Assembly (NCBI GenBank): GCA_944388215.1
Contig: CALXHT010000007.1
Span: 1-64,000 of the forward strand
Source: an uncultured Gemmiger sp.
GTDB taxonomy: Bacteria; Bacillota; Clostridia; Oscillospirales; Ruminococcaceae
DNA: 64,000 bases
Reading direction: 5' to 3'
The stretch's first letter is position 1. Each line of letters starts with the position of its first letter. Made by a program: the position numbers and the translations under genes. This document shows positions 52,825-61,218 of the stretch, piece after piece. The notes beneath the pieces are model-generated. The model was not told the DNA's origin and did no database searches. It saw only the letters and a program-made list of their open reading frames with translations.

Positions 52825-53069
52825 CCGGTCAGCGCCTTGCGGCAGGCCGGACAGACGTATTTTCCGTGGAGCTGGACGGATCCCGGCACCACCTCGCCGC
52901 AGAGGGCGCAGGCGTCGGCCGGCCGGTATTTGCGCAGCAGAATGGCATCCCCCTCGGTGAGGATCTCCAGCGGCGTATCGGCGGTAATGCCGAAGGTACG
53001 GCGCAGCTCCTTGGGCAGGACCACCCGGCCCAGGGAATCGATATGACGGACGATCCCAGTGGAAATCAT
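52818..53069 (-). CDS. AbrB/SpoVT-type regulator with zinc-finger tail
   Basis: 83 residues. Residues 1-47 are a swapped-hairpin AbrB DNA-binding domain (GIVRHIDSLGRVVLPKELRR; GDAILLRKY). The tail holds two CxxC pairs (C54/C57 and C73/C76) likely to bind zinc. Such proteins control the change to stationary phase or sporulation in Firmicutes. Start 53069 is behind GGAGGT on the minus strand. It has a perfect consensus promoter and an 88-base leader, so it should be strongly expressed. Confidence 0.92.
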   Translation of the reverse strand: MISTGIVRHIDSLGRVVLPKELRRTFGITADTPLEILTEGDAILLRKYRPADACALCGEVVPGSVQLHGKYVCPACRKALTGK

Positions 53070-53163
53070 CGTTGTTACCTCCTGTTTCCGCAACGGTCGA
53101 ATTGCGGCAGTTCATGCAAAATATGGGGGATTTTTGGGTTGCCCGGCGCAACTTCTTGTAGAT

Positions 53164-53192
53164 ATTATACGAGTGTTTGGTAATATTGTCAA
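53164..53192 (-). promoter_or_regulatory. Perfect consensus promoter of the abrB-like gene
   Basis: On the minus strand TTGACA (53192-53187), exactly 17 bases and TATAAT (53169-53164). Confidence 0.93.
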
Positions 53193-53404
53193 TATTTGGA
53201 AACTATAAACCGTTCGACAAAAAGCGACGGAAGACGCAGCATCGGCAAAAATAGATTGCCTGCTTCGCGTGTGGCGGAAAACATGCTGGAAAATGAAGAC
53301 TGGTGTCGGATTTTCCCCGGACTGTTACAAGTCTGCAACAACTTCGACACAACTCCGCGGTACCATATTCCCAAAGCCCGCCCGAACACAAGAAGGAGCA
53401 CAAG

Positions 53405-54331
53405 ATGGCAAAAGGACGTGTCGTACTGTATGAGCAACCCCGCACCCCCGCCCGGCCGGTCTGCACCGGCCGGGCACGGCGGCGCCGCCGCAGACGGGGC
53501 GTCCGGCGGCTGCTCTTTGCCCTGGCGGCGCTGGTGGTGGCGTCCGCCGTGGGCTATGTGCTGTGGTACACCCACCCGGCCCGTCAGAGCACCCTCGAAG
53601 ACCCCGAGCGCAGCCAGGTGGAAGGGGAACTCACCGCCGACGGCGGCAGCACCGGCGCCGCGGCGGCCGCCGTCACCGGCGACGGGGCCATCGTGGTGGC
53701 CATCGACCCGGGCCACGGCGGGGTGAATCCCAACATCGGCGCCGAGGACTACGGCAGCGAGGCAAACGGCCTGCGGGAGAGCGAGGTCACCCTGGCCACC
53801 GCCCGGGCCCTCTACGACCTGCTGGCGGCGGACGACCGGTTCGCCCCGGTGCTCACGGCGGACGGCAGCCAGTACTTAAAACCCAGCGAGCGGGGCGCCG
53901 CAGCCCAGGCGGCGGGGGCCGAGCTGCTGCTCTCCATCCACCTGAACTACGACAGCGGCAGTTCCACCAGCGGTTTTGAGTGTTACGCCGCCCCGCCCAA
54001 CCTCTCCACCAACGGCGACAGCGTCCGGTTCGGCCAGCTGCTGGCGGATTCCTTCAGCGAGATGGGGCTGCGGCTGCGGGGCACCAACGGCGTGCGCTAC
54101 TTATATTATGATCAGAACGACAACAAGCAGATTTACGAATCCACCGACACCACCGTCCGATGGGACCCCACCTTCACGGTGCTGTCCTCCTGCGGGTGCC
54201 CGGCGGTACTCTGCGAGGAAGGGTTCATCACCAGTCCCTCCGACATGGCCCTGCTCTCCGGCGACGGGGGCTGCCAGGCGGCGGCCCAGCGGTACTACGA
54301 CTGCATCTGCGCCTACTTTTCCCTGAACTGA
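53405..54331 (+). CDS. N-acetylmuramoyl-L-alanine amidase, membrane-anchored
   Basis: 308 residues. A basic cytoplasmic start (RARRRRRRRGVRR), one membrane helix (about 35-54), a linker, then an amidase_3 domain that cuts the MurNAc-L-Ala bond: zinc ligands His104 (IDPGHGG), Glu125 (GLRESEVTLA) and His179 (LSIHLNYD), and the catalytic Glu near 278 (LCEEGFITS). The start at 53405 is behind AAGGAG. In sporeformers such proteins work in cell or spore wall remodelling; spoIIE lies next. Confidence 0.92.
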   Translation: MAKGRVVLYEQPRTPARPVCTGRARRRRRRRGVRRLLFALAALVVASAVGYVLWYTHPARQSTLEDPERSQVEGELTADGGSTGAAAAAVTGDGAIVVAIDPGHGGVNPNIGAEDYGSEANGLRESEVTLATARALYDLLAADDRFAPVLTADGSQYLKPSERGAAAQAAGAELLLSIHLNYDSGSSTSGFECYAAPPNLSTNGDSVRFGQLLADSFSEMGLRLRGTNGVRYLYYDQNDNKQIYESTDTTVRWDPTFTVLSSCGCPAVLCEEGFITSPSDMALLSGDGGCQAAAQRYYDCICAYFSLN

Positions 54332-54376
54332 GGACGACCCCTGCGCGAACTTTGCGCGCGGGGGCCGTCTTTTTTG
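54332..54376 (+). terminator. Terminator after the amidase
   Basis: A long imperfect GC stem (54333-54347 with 54353-54369) followed by TTTTTTG. Confidence 0.85.
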
Positions 54377-54432
54377 TTGTTTTGCGGGCGGCGGCCGGGT
54401 ACGCCGGACTTTTGCCGGGATTTTCGGCAGGG

Positions 54433-54453
54433 TTTGTCCGGCGGGGGGACAAA
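54433..54453 (+). promoter_or_regulatory. Inverted TTTGTCC/GGACAAA before spoIIE
   Basis: TTTGTCC (54433-54439) and GGACAAA (54447-54453) form a perfect inverted pair with a seven-base centre. Each half resembles the first part of a Spo0A box (TTTGTCRAA). It lies 67 bases before an extended -10 (TGGTATAGT, 54517-54525) that lacks a -35 match, as expected of an activated promoter. Confidence 0.35.
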
Positions 54454-54567
54454 GGCACAGTTTCCCACTAGTTTTTGGATTTCCCCGGCCTGCGGCAAAA
54501 ACCTCCGATTCCCCCGTGGTATAGTGCAGCTACCGTACGGCATACAACATAAAGGGGGAACCGATCT

Positions 54568-56856
54568 ATGGCTGTCTTTACCAATACCAACCAGAAGGTA
54601 CATACTCCGCCGCTCCGGCTGGAGGCGCTGCTGCCCGCGGGGGCGCGGTGGTCAGCACTGGCCTGGCAGGGGGCCGCGGCTGTCACGGGGGCGGTGCTGG
54701 GCGCCGGACAGATCTACGGCGGCGCCGCGCCCTTCGGGCTGGCGCTGGTCATCGGGTGTCCGCCGGCCTATCTGCTGGCTTCCGGCGTGGGGGCGCTGGC
54801 GGGGAGTCTGCTCTTTCAGCCGGTGGCCATGGGGCTCAAACTGGCGGGGGCGCTGGCGGCTGCCGTGGCGGGGCGGTGGCTCAGCGGCGGCAATTCCCGC
54901 ACGGCGGCCTGGGCCGGGGGCCTTACGCTGCTGGCCATCCAGGCCCTGGGCATTTTTCTGGCGGGGGGCATCCTGGACCCTGGCCAGACCGTCGCCACGG
55001 GATGCACGGCCCTGCTGGCGGCGGGAATCGGCTGGGCGTTTCTCCGTTTTCCGGTACAGCAGCCGGGCGGGGCCTGCCTCTGGCTGGCGGTGGGGACGGC
55101 CTGCCTCCAGCGCTGTACCCTCGGACCGCTGGCTCCGGGCCTGGCACTGGCGGCCGCGGCGGGGCTCTGCGCGGCCATCGCCGGGACGCTGGAACAGACG
55201 GCGGTACTCAGCATCGCCCTGGCGGCCGCCCTGACGGCGGCCAGTCCCCAGCTGTGCTATGCGGCCCTCAGCGTGGCGCTGGGCAGCCTGGGGGCAGCCT
55301 GTCTGTTCCCCGGCGAGCGGTGGCGCTGCGCGGGGGTCTTTGTGGCGGGCTGCACGGTGGGGGCGCTGGCCGCCCCCGACGCCGCCGGCGTGCTGCCGCT
55401 GGCTGCCGGGGGCGGGGTGGGCCTCTGCGCGGCGGTGGCCCTGCCGGGGGAGTGGCTGCGCACGATTTTTCCGCCCCCCGCGCCGCCGGTGCAGTCCCAG
55501 GGCCTTACCGGGGCCGCCCGCCGCCTGGCCAACGTGGCCGATACCTTGAGCGACATCGCCGACACCGTCAACGCGGTGTGTGCCCGGCAGATGCCGCCCA
55601 AGGGGGAAAACTTCGATTTCGTGGTGGAGCACATCGCCCGCACCACCTGCCAGACCTGCACCCGGCGCAACCGCTGCTGGGTGCGGGGGTATGCCACGGC
55701 GATGGACGGGCTGTATCAGCTCAAGCCCACCCTGGAGAGCACCGGCCATGTGGAGGTGGAGGACCTGCCGGGACAGCTCTCGGTCTGTATTCATCCGGGG
55801 GACCTGTGCACGGCGGCCAACCACGGCTACCGGCTGTGGCGCAGCCGCCGCCAGACCCGGGCCCGGGCCACCATGCTGCGCACAGCCCTCACCGAGCAGT
55901 ACAGCGCGCTGGCGGGGGCGCTGGCCCAGCTGGCGGGCAGACTGGGCCAGGCGGGACTGCCCGACCCCCGGCGGGAGGCCCGGGTGGTGCAGCTCTTCGG
56001 GGAGCTGGGGCTGGACGCCCTGGAATGCAGCGTGAGTTCTGATCTGGCGGGACGGCTGTCGGTGTCGGTGACCATCGCCCGCACCCGCTTTGCCGAGGAG
56101 GAGGTGACAGCCCTTACCGGGGAGGTGAGCCGCATCTGCCGCCGGGACCTGGATATCCCTGAAATCACCCATTGCCGCACCGTGACGATGCTGCATTTCG
56201 GCGAGCGCCCGGTGTTCCGGGCGGAGTTCGGTGCAGCGGCCCACCCGGCCAAAGGACAGACGGTGAGCGGCGATGCGCTGGAACAGTTCTGCGACACCAG
56301 CGGCCGGGCCCAGATGCTGCTCTGTGACGGGATGGGCACCGGGCGTCCGGCGGCGGTGGACGGCCAGATGGCGGCCCGGCTGACCAGCCAGCTGCTGCGG
56401 GCGGGCTTTGCGGCGGAGAGCGCCGCACGGCTTGTCAATGTGGCGCTGGGGCTCAAGAGCGCCGAGCAGGAATCCGGCGCCACGCTGGACCTGCTGACGG
56501 TGGACCTTTACACCGGCCGGGCGGGGCTGTTCAAGGCGGGGGCGGCGCCCAGTTTCCTTGTGCGGGGCGGGGTGCCCCATATGCTGGAGGGCGCCAGCCT
56601 GCCCATGGGGGTGATGGACAGCCTGGTGGGCCGCTCCACCACCTTCGGGCTGGACGCCGGGGACTGGGTGGTGCTGGTCAGCGACGGGGTGCTCACCGAC
56701 GGCACCCAGTGGCTGCTGGAACAGCTGCAGCTCAGCGCCAAGCTGGGCCACACGCCCCAGCAGGCCGCCCAGACGCTGGCCGACGCGGCGGTGCGCCGTG
56801 CGGGGGAGAAGCAGGACGACATCACGGTGGCGGTGGTGCGGCTGGCGCAGCCCTGA
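54568..56856 (+). CDS. spoIIE: Stage II sporulation protein E
   Basis: 762 residues. SpoIIE is the membrane PP2C phosphatase that dephosphorylates SpoIIAA and so frees sigma-F in the forespore. About ten membrane helices fill residues 30-300; a linker with a Cys-rich patch (CQTCTRRNRCW) follows, and the PP2C domain occupies the last 200 residues (LLCDGMGTGRPA; LDLLTVDLYTGRAGLFKAG, then VVLVSDGVLTDG and KQDDITVAVV). AAAGGGGG precedes the ATG. The intact gene suggests a bacterium that sporulates or did so recently. Confidence 0.93.
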   Translation: MAVFTNTNQKVHTPPLRLEALLPAGARWSALAWQGAAAVTGAVLGAGQIYGGAAPFGLALVIGCPPAYLLASGVGALAGSLLFQPVAMGLKLAGALAAAVAGRWLSGGNSRTAAWAGGLTLLAIQALGIFLAGGILDPGQTVATGCTALLAAGIGWAFLRFPVQQPGGACLWLAVGTACLQRCTLGPLAPGLALAAAAGLCAAIAGTLEQTAVLSIALAAALTAASPQLCYAALSVALGSLGAACLFPGERWRCAGVFVAGCTVGALAAPDAAGVLPLAAGGGVGLCAAVALPGEWLRTIFPPPAPPVQSQGLTGAARRLANVADTLSDIADTVNAVCARQMPPKGENFDFVVEHIARTTCQTCTRRNRCWVRGYATAMDGLYQLKPTLESTGHVEVEDLPGQLSVCIHPGDLCTAANHGYRLWRSRRQTRARATMLRTALTEQYSALAGALAQLAGRLGQAGLPDPRREARVVQLFGELGLDALECSVSSDLAGRLSVSVTIARTRFAEEEVTALTGEVSRICRRDLDIPEITHCRTVTMLHFGERPVFRAEFGAAAHPAKGQTVSGDALEQFCDTSGRAQMLLCDGMGTGRPAAVDGQMAARLTSQLLRAGFAAESAARLVNVALGLKSAEQESGATLDLLTVDLYTGRAGLFKAGAAPSFLVRGGVPHMLEGASLPMGVMDSLVGRSTTFGLDAGDWVVLVSDGVLTDGTQWLLEQLQLSAKLGHTPQQAAQTLADAAVRRAGEKQDDITVAVVRLAQP

Positions 56857-57161
56857 GCGCTGGCGCTGCAAAAGGGGGAACAGGCCCGCCGGTCGGCGCA
56901 CTGCGCCCGCAGGCGCGTTTCGCAGGTTAACCGCTGCGCAGCAGCGGCTCCTGGGCCGGAAATGTCCGCCGACGCAGACGGTTTTCAGGTGCCATTTGCC
57001 ACTTGTATAAAAATATTTCCAGAAATTCAGAAAAAACTGTTTAAAATTCCACAAATATGTGGTAAAGTAGTATCAATCGGTGAGAAATGTTCAAATTCAC
57101 CATAATTCTACGCCGCGGGGCGGGAGGTAAGGCCCCGGCGCGAAAAGAGGTTTGACGATTC
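56857..57161. other. Intergenic region upstream of the EF-G-like gene
   Basis: The left half is GC-rich with a hairpin around 56930-56950 (CCGCTGC with GCAGCGG) and no clear terminator for spoIIE. The right half is AT-rich and holds a possible promoter, TTTAAA (57040-57045), 17 bases and TAAAGT (57063-57068), whose spacer contains the inverted repeat CCACA-AATA-TGTGG. Confidence 0.45.
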
Positions 57162-59237
57162 ATGGACTATGCAAGCAAAGACATCCGCAACATTCTGGTA
57201 GCCGGGCATGCCGGCTGCGGCAAGACGACGCTGGTCGAGGCGCTGCTGTATCTGAGCGGTGCCACCGAGCGCATGGGCCGTGTGGAGGACGGCACCACCG
57301 CCAGCGATTTTGATCCCGAGGAAGCGCGCCGCAAAGCCTCGCTGAATTCCAGCGTGATCCCGGTGGAGTATGAGGGCATCAAGTACAACCTGATCGATAC
57401 TCCGGGTCTTTTCGACTTTGAGACGGGCGCGGCCGAGGGCGTCATGGCGGCCGAGAGCGTGCTGATCTGCGTGTCGGGCCGGTCGGGCGTCAGCGTGGGC
57501 GCCGAGAAAGCCTATCGTCTGGCCTGCAAGCAGAACAAGGCGCGGATGATCTTTGTGACCAAGGCGGACCTGGAAAACGCCGATTACTTCAAGATCCTCG
57601 AACAGATGAAGATCGAATTCGGACCCAGTGTCTGTCCCTGCGTGGTGCCTGTGCGTCTGGACGACGGCACCGTGGCGTACATCAACCTGTTCAGTCAGAA
57701 GGCATTCAAGTACGAAGGCGGCAAGCAGATCCAGATCGACCTGCCGGACATCGGCCACCGTTTTGAGGGCTTGATCCAGGCCATGAGTGAGGCCATCGCC
57801 GAGACCGACGAGGCCCTGATGGAAAAATTCTTTGAAGGGGAGCCCTTCACAACGGAGGAGATCGTCCAGGGCATGGCGGCCGGTGTGCGTACCGGCCAGA
57901 TCACGCCGGTGTTCTGCGGCAGTGCCGTGAACAACCAGGCGCTGGATATGCTGCTGTACAACATGAACGTATTGCTGCCCGGCGCGGACACCGCCGCGGC
58001 GGTGGGCGAGACGAAGGACGGCGAGCCGGTGGAAGTCACCGCCGACCCGGATGCCCCGGTCTGCGCCTACGTCTTCAAGACGGTGGCGGACCCCTTTGTG
58101 GGCAAGCTGAGCTTTATCAAGGTGCTGTCCGGCAAGCTGACGGCCACCAGCAATGTGGTGAACGCCCGCACCGGCCAGCCCGAGCGTCTGGGCAAGACGC
58201 TGACGGTCTGCGGCAAGAAGCAGACCGATACGGCGGCCATCGGCACCGGCGATATCGGCGCGGTGGCCAAGCTGGCCACGGCCAAGACCGGCGACACGCT
58301 ATGTGATCCCGCCCGTGTGGTGGCATTGCCGGCGCCCAGCTATCCCATTGCCAGCTACCGCATGGCGGTCAAGGTGGCCAAGAAGGGCGACGAGGGCAAG
58401 GTGTCCGGTGCGCTGACCCGTCTGATGGAGGAGGACCCGGCCATCACCTTCCAGGTGGACCCCGAGACCAAACAGCAGATCATCGGCGGCCTGGGCACCC
58501 AGCATCTGGAAGTGGCGGTGGCCAAGCTGAAGAACAAGTTCGGCGTGGAGATCACGCTGGAAACCCCGCGGGTACCCTACCGCGAATCCATCCGCAAGAG
58601 CTGCAAGGCCCAGGGCCGGCACAAGAAGCAGACCGGCGGTCACGGCCAGTTCGGCGATGTGTGGATCCAGTTCGAGCCCATCGAGGGGGAGGATATCGAG
58701 TTTGCCGAGAACGTCTTCGGCGGCAGTGTGCCCAAGAACTATTTCCCGGCGGTGGAAAAGGGTGTCCGTCAGGCCGCCGAGCACGGCGTGCTGGCGGGAT
58801 ATCCCATGGTGGGCATGAAAGCCACCCTGCTGGACGGCAGCTACCATCCGGTGGACTCCAGTGAAATGGCGTTCATCATGGCGGCCAAGCTGGCCTACAA
58901 GGCGGCCATCCCCGAGGCGGGACCCGTGCTGCTGGAACCCATCGGCGCCCTGAAGGCGCATGTGCCGGCGGACAATACCGGCGATATCATGGGTGAGGTC
59001 ACCAAGCGGCGCGGCCGCGTGCTGGGCATGAACCCCGACGAGGACGGCATGCAGGTGGTGGAAGCGGAAGTGCCCATGGCGGAAATGCAGGATTTCACCA
59101 CCTTCCTGCGGCAGCTGACCCAGGGCCGCGGCTGGTTTACCTTCGATTTCGTCCGGTATGAGGTCCTGCCCCAGATGCTGGAAGCCAAGGTCATCGCCCA
59201 GGCCAAGGAACTGGGCAACCTCTCCGACGACGAGTGA
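57162..59237 (+). CDS. EF-G paralogue lacking the catalytic histidine
   Basis: 691 residues with the full EF-G domain order: GTPase (G1 GHAGCGKT at 15-22), domain II, III, IV and V. Two hallmark motifs are altered. The G3 motif reads DTPGLFDF (79-86) with Leu83 where EF-G has the catalytic His (DTPGH), and G4 reads TKAD (133-136) instead of NKMD. This is the pattern of the EF-G-like paralogue group, not of the essential FusA. Domain IV keeps GGHGQFGDVWIQFEP and the tip region. It may act in recycling or under stress. Codon use (many CGT and GTC) hints at good expression. Confidence 0.88.
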   Translation: MDYASKDIRNILVAGHAGCGKTTLVEALLYLSGATERMGRVEDGTTASDFDPEEARRKASLNSSVIPVEYEGIKYNLIDTPGLFDFETGAAEGVMAAESVLICVSGRSGVSVGAEKAYRLACKQNKARMIFVTKADLENADYFKILEQMKIEFGPSVCPCVVPVRLDDGTVAYINLFSQKAFKYEGGKQIQIDLPDIGHRFEGLIQAMSEAIAETDEALMEKFFEGEPFTTEEIVQGMAAGVRTGQITPVFCGSAVNNQALDMLLYNMNVLLPGADTAAAVGETKDGEPVEVTADPDAPVCAYVFKTVADPFVGKLSFIKVLSGKLTATSNVVNARTGQPERLGKTLTVCGKKQTDTAAIGTGDIGAVAKLATAKTGDTLCDPARVVALPAPSYPIASYRMAVKVAKKGDEGKVSGALTRLMEEDPAITFQVDPETKQQIIGGLGTQHLEVAVAKLKNKFGVEITLETPRVPYRESIRKSCKAQGRHKKQTGGHGQFGDVWIQFEPIEGEDIEFAENVFGGSVPKNYFPAVEKGVRQAAEHGVLAGYPMVGMKATLLDGSYHPVDSSEMAFIMAAKLAYKAAIPEAGPVLLEPIGALKAHVPADNTGDIMGEVTKRRGRVLGMNPDEDGMQVVEAEVPMAEMQDFTTFLRQLTQGRGWFTFDFVRYEVLPQMLEAKVIAQAKELGNLSDDE

Positions 59238-59261
59238 CCCGCGCAAGGGGTGCTTGTTCCT

Positions 59262-59285
59262 GTTCTTTCTTTGCAAAGAAAGAAC
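59262..59285. repeat. Perfect 24-bp palindrome, second copy
   Basis: GTTCTTTCTTTG and its exact reverse complement, behind the EF-G-like gene. It differs from the copy at 38839-38862 by one base pair in each arm. Confidence 0.85.
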
Positions 59286-59301
59286 CAAAGAAACTCCAAA
59301 C

Positions 59302-59346
59302 AAAAATCAGGAGGTCATGGCGTATGCCATGGCCTCCTGATTTTTA
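59302..59346. terminator. Terminator after the EF-G-like gene
   Basis: A 20-position stem with one G-T pair (59302-59321 with 59326-59345) and loop GTAT; T-rich on both strands, so it can serve both converging genes. Confidence 0.92.
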
Positions 59347-59362
59347 ATTGAAAGTTCTTTTG

Positions 59363-59386
59363 GTCCTTTTCTTACAAGAAAAGGAC
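59363..59386. repeat. Related palindrome behind gltX
   Basis: GTCCTTTTCTT (59363-59373) and AAGAAAAGGAC (59376-59386) around AC. Same purine-on-one-arm style as the two TTCTTTGCAAAGAA palindromes; on the minus strand it lies shortly after gltX. Confidence 0.7.
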
Positions 59387-59414
59387 AAGAGCAGGACAGT
59401 ACCCTTTTCGCGGG

Positions 59415-60860
59415 TCACAGCGCCGCCAGGGCGGTGCGCAGACGGGCGAGGGTTTCCTCCCTGCCCAGCATGGCGGCCAGATCGGTGCCGCCGCCCGGCG
59501 TGCGGCTCTTGCCCGAGAGCGCGATGCCCAGGGGATAGAGCAGCCATCCGTTCTTCTTCTCCATCGCCTCGGCCTGGGCCTTGCAGGCATCAAAGATGGC
59601 GTCCCGGTTCCAGTCGGTGACCCCTTCCAGCACCGGCAGCAGGGCAGTCAGGGCCTCTTTTGCACTTTCCGGGGTGGTCTTCTGCTTCTTGTTGCGGTAG
59701 AGCTCTGCATCATAGGGCAGCACGGCATCGAAGAAATCCAGCTGGGGCGGAATATCCTCGAGCACCTCGCAGCGGGGCTGGAGGTTGGCGCAGAGCAGGT
59801 CGCGGTCGATGTCGCGGTGCACGGCGCTGTCGATGAAGGGGTCGGCCAGACGGCGGAACTCTTCGGGGGGCAGGGCGCGGATGTAGGCCGCATTGATGGC
59901 CCGCAGTTTGAGGGGGTCAAAGATGGCCGGGGACTTGGAAATGCGGGCAGGGTCCCAGATCCTAATCATCTCGTCCAGGGTGAAGATCTCCTGCTCGCCC
60001 TCCGGCGCCCAGCCCAGCAAGAGCAGATAATTCAGCACCGCCTGGGGCAGATATCCCTTGGCCACCAGGTCCTGGTAGCTGGCGTCGCCGTTGCGCTTGG
60101 ACAGCTTGTTCTGGGCGTCCTTCATCACCGGCGGGCAGTGGATGTAGACCGGCTTCTCCCAGCCGAAGGCATCGTAGAGCAGATTGTATTTCGGGGTGGA
60201 GGAGAGATACTCGCTGCCCCGGATGACGTGGGTGATGCCCATCAGGTGATCGTCCACCACGTTGGCAAAGTTGTAGGTGGGCATGCCGTCGGTTTTAATC
60301 AGGATCTGGTCGTCCAGCTCGCTGACGTTCACCTCAATGTGTCCGTAGACCACATCGTCGAATCCCGCCACGCCGCTCTCGGGGATCTTCTGCCGGATGA
60401 CGTAGGGCTCGCCCGCCGCCAGCTTGGCCGCCACTTCCTCTTCCGAAAGGTTGCGGCAATGCCCGTCGTAGTGGGTCATCTCGCCGGCGGCCCGCTGTGC
60501 CTCGTGCAGCTCGTTGAGGCGCTCCTCGGTGCAGAAGCAGTAGTAGGCCTTGCCCGCCTTCACCAGCTGCTCGGCGTACTGCTTGAACATCCCCATCCGC
60601 TGGCTCTGCACGTAGGGACCCACGGGACCGCCAATGTCGGGGCCCTCGTCCCAGGTCAGGCCGGTGGCACGCAGCGTGCCGTAGATGATATCGGTGGCGC
60701 CCTCCACCAGACGTCCCTGGTCGGTGTCCTCGATGCGCAGAATGAAGGTGCCGCCGTTGTGGCGCGCCTGCAGATAGGTGTACAGCGCGGTGCGCAGGTT
60801 GCCCACGTGCATATACCCCGTGGGGGACGGCGCAAAACGGGTGCGTACATTGGATGCCAT
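59415..60860 (-). CDS. gltX: Glutamyl-tRNA synthetase
   Basis: 481 residues. Charges tRNA-Glu (and probably tRNA-Gln where GatCAB is used). Class I motifs: the HIGH equivalent PSPTGYMHVG (11-20) and KMSKS equivalent KLSKRNGD; the catalytic core has FILRIEDTDQGR and the anticodon-binding half is helical. The Cys pair CFC (about 108-110) is a partial zinc site. Start 60860 (MASNVRTRFA) has AAGGGG just ahead. It has its own consensus promoter 330 bases upstream and a structured leader. Confidence 0.95.
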   Translation of the reverse strand: MASNVRTRFAPSPTGYMHVGNLRTALYTYLQARHNGGTFILRIEDTDQGRLVEGATDIIYGTLRATGLTWDEGPDIGGPVGPYVQSQRMGMFKQYAEQLVKAGKAYYCFCTEERLNELHEAQRAAGEMTHYDGHCRNLSEEEVAAKLAAGEPYVIRQKIPESGVAGFDDVVYGHIEVNVSELDDQILIKTDGMPTYNFANVVDDHLMGITHVIRGSEYLSSTPKYNLLYDAFGWEKPVYIHCPPVMKDAQNKLSKRNGDASYQDLVAKGYLPQAVLNYLLLLGWAPEGEQEIFTLDEMIRIWDPARISKSPAIFDPLKLRAINAAYIRALPPEEFRRLADPFIDSAVHRDIDRDLLCANLQPRCEVLEDIPPQLDFFDAVLPYDAELYRNKKQKTTPESAKEALTALLPVLEGVTDWNRDAIFDACKAQAEAMEKKNGWLLYPLGIALSGKSRTPGGGTDLAAMLGREETLARLRTALAAL

Positions 60861-60887
60861 AAACAAAACCCCTTTTCCGCGCGGTTC

Positions 60888-61149
60888 CATAAGAAAACAA
60901 AGCCGCAAAACTCTGTCTGCAAAGCGGCCTCTGCTGCGTTATCGGGCTTTGCATTCCACCAAGGAGTGCCGGGATGGCGCAGCCACAAAAGCCCCAATGG
61001 GGCTTTTGACTGGCCAAACCGGTCTGCACTCCGTGCAGATGCCGCCCGTCATTTTGGGCGGCAAGGTTGCAGCCCTCTGCCTGGCATAGACCGCTTTGCA
61101 GCGGTTTTGCGGTGCTTCGCAGTTCTTGCAGAACCTTTGTTTTCTTATG
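60888..61149 (-). ncRNA. Large structured leader RNA of gltX (candidate ncRNA)
   Basis: Between the gltX promoter and start codon, about 260 bases fold by eye into one closed structure. Stem 1: 60888-60902 with 61135-61149 (15 bp, perfect). Stem 2: 60903-60911 with 61104-61112 (9 bp). Stem 3: 60917-60927 with 61091-61101 (11 bp). A broken stem 4 joins 60944-60960 with 61065-61075. Inside are hairpins at 60975-60985, 60987-61007, 61009-61023, 61023-61039 and 61041-61062. GGAGTGC (60963-60969) can also pair with GCACTCC (61026-61032), a possible pseudoknot or switch. It resembles no riboswitch class I can name. Confidence 0.6.
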
Positions 61150-61188
61150 TCGCCTGCGCTTTGTCGTTTGTACTGTGTTTCTATCGAA

Positions 61189-61217
61189 AGTATAGCGGCC
61201 CCGGCGGGGCCTGTCAA
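61189..61217 (-). promoter_or_regulatory. Consensus promoter of the gltX leader
   Basis: On the minus strand TTGACA (61217-61212), 17 bases and TATACT (61194-61189). The spacer holds the hairpin GGCCCC-GCC-GGGGCC, directly behind the hflX stop codon. Confidence 0.88.
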
Positions 61218-61218
61218 C

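Noticed and set aside
60885-60900. T-box-like TGGAACCGCG at the end of the gltX leader
   Set aside because: Ten bases fit the T-box core, but there is no stem I with a Glu specifier, no AGGG before the core and no terminator helix competing with it. The match is in one short stretch and is probably chance.
60939-61217. 92-codon minus-strand frame between hflX and gltX
   Set aside because: It covers the structured leader, has no ribosome binding site and shows no protein-like pattern. The base pairing explains the sequence better.
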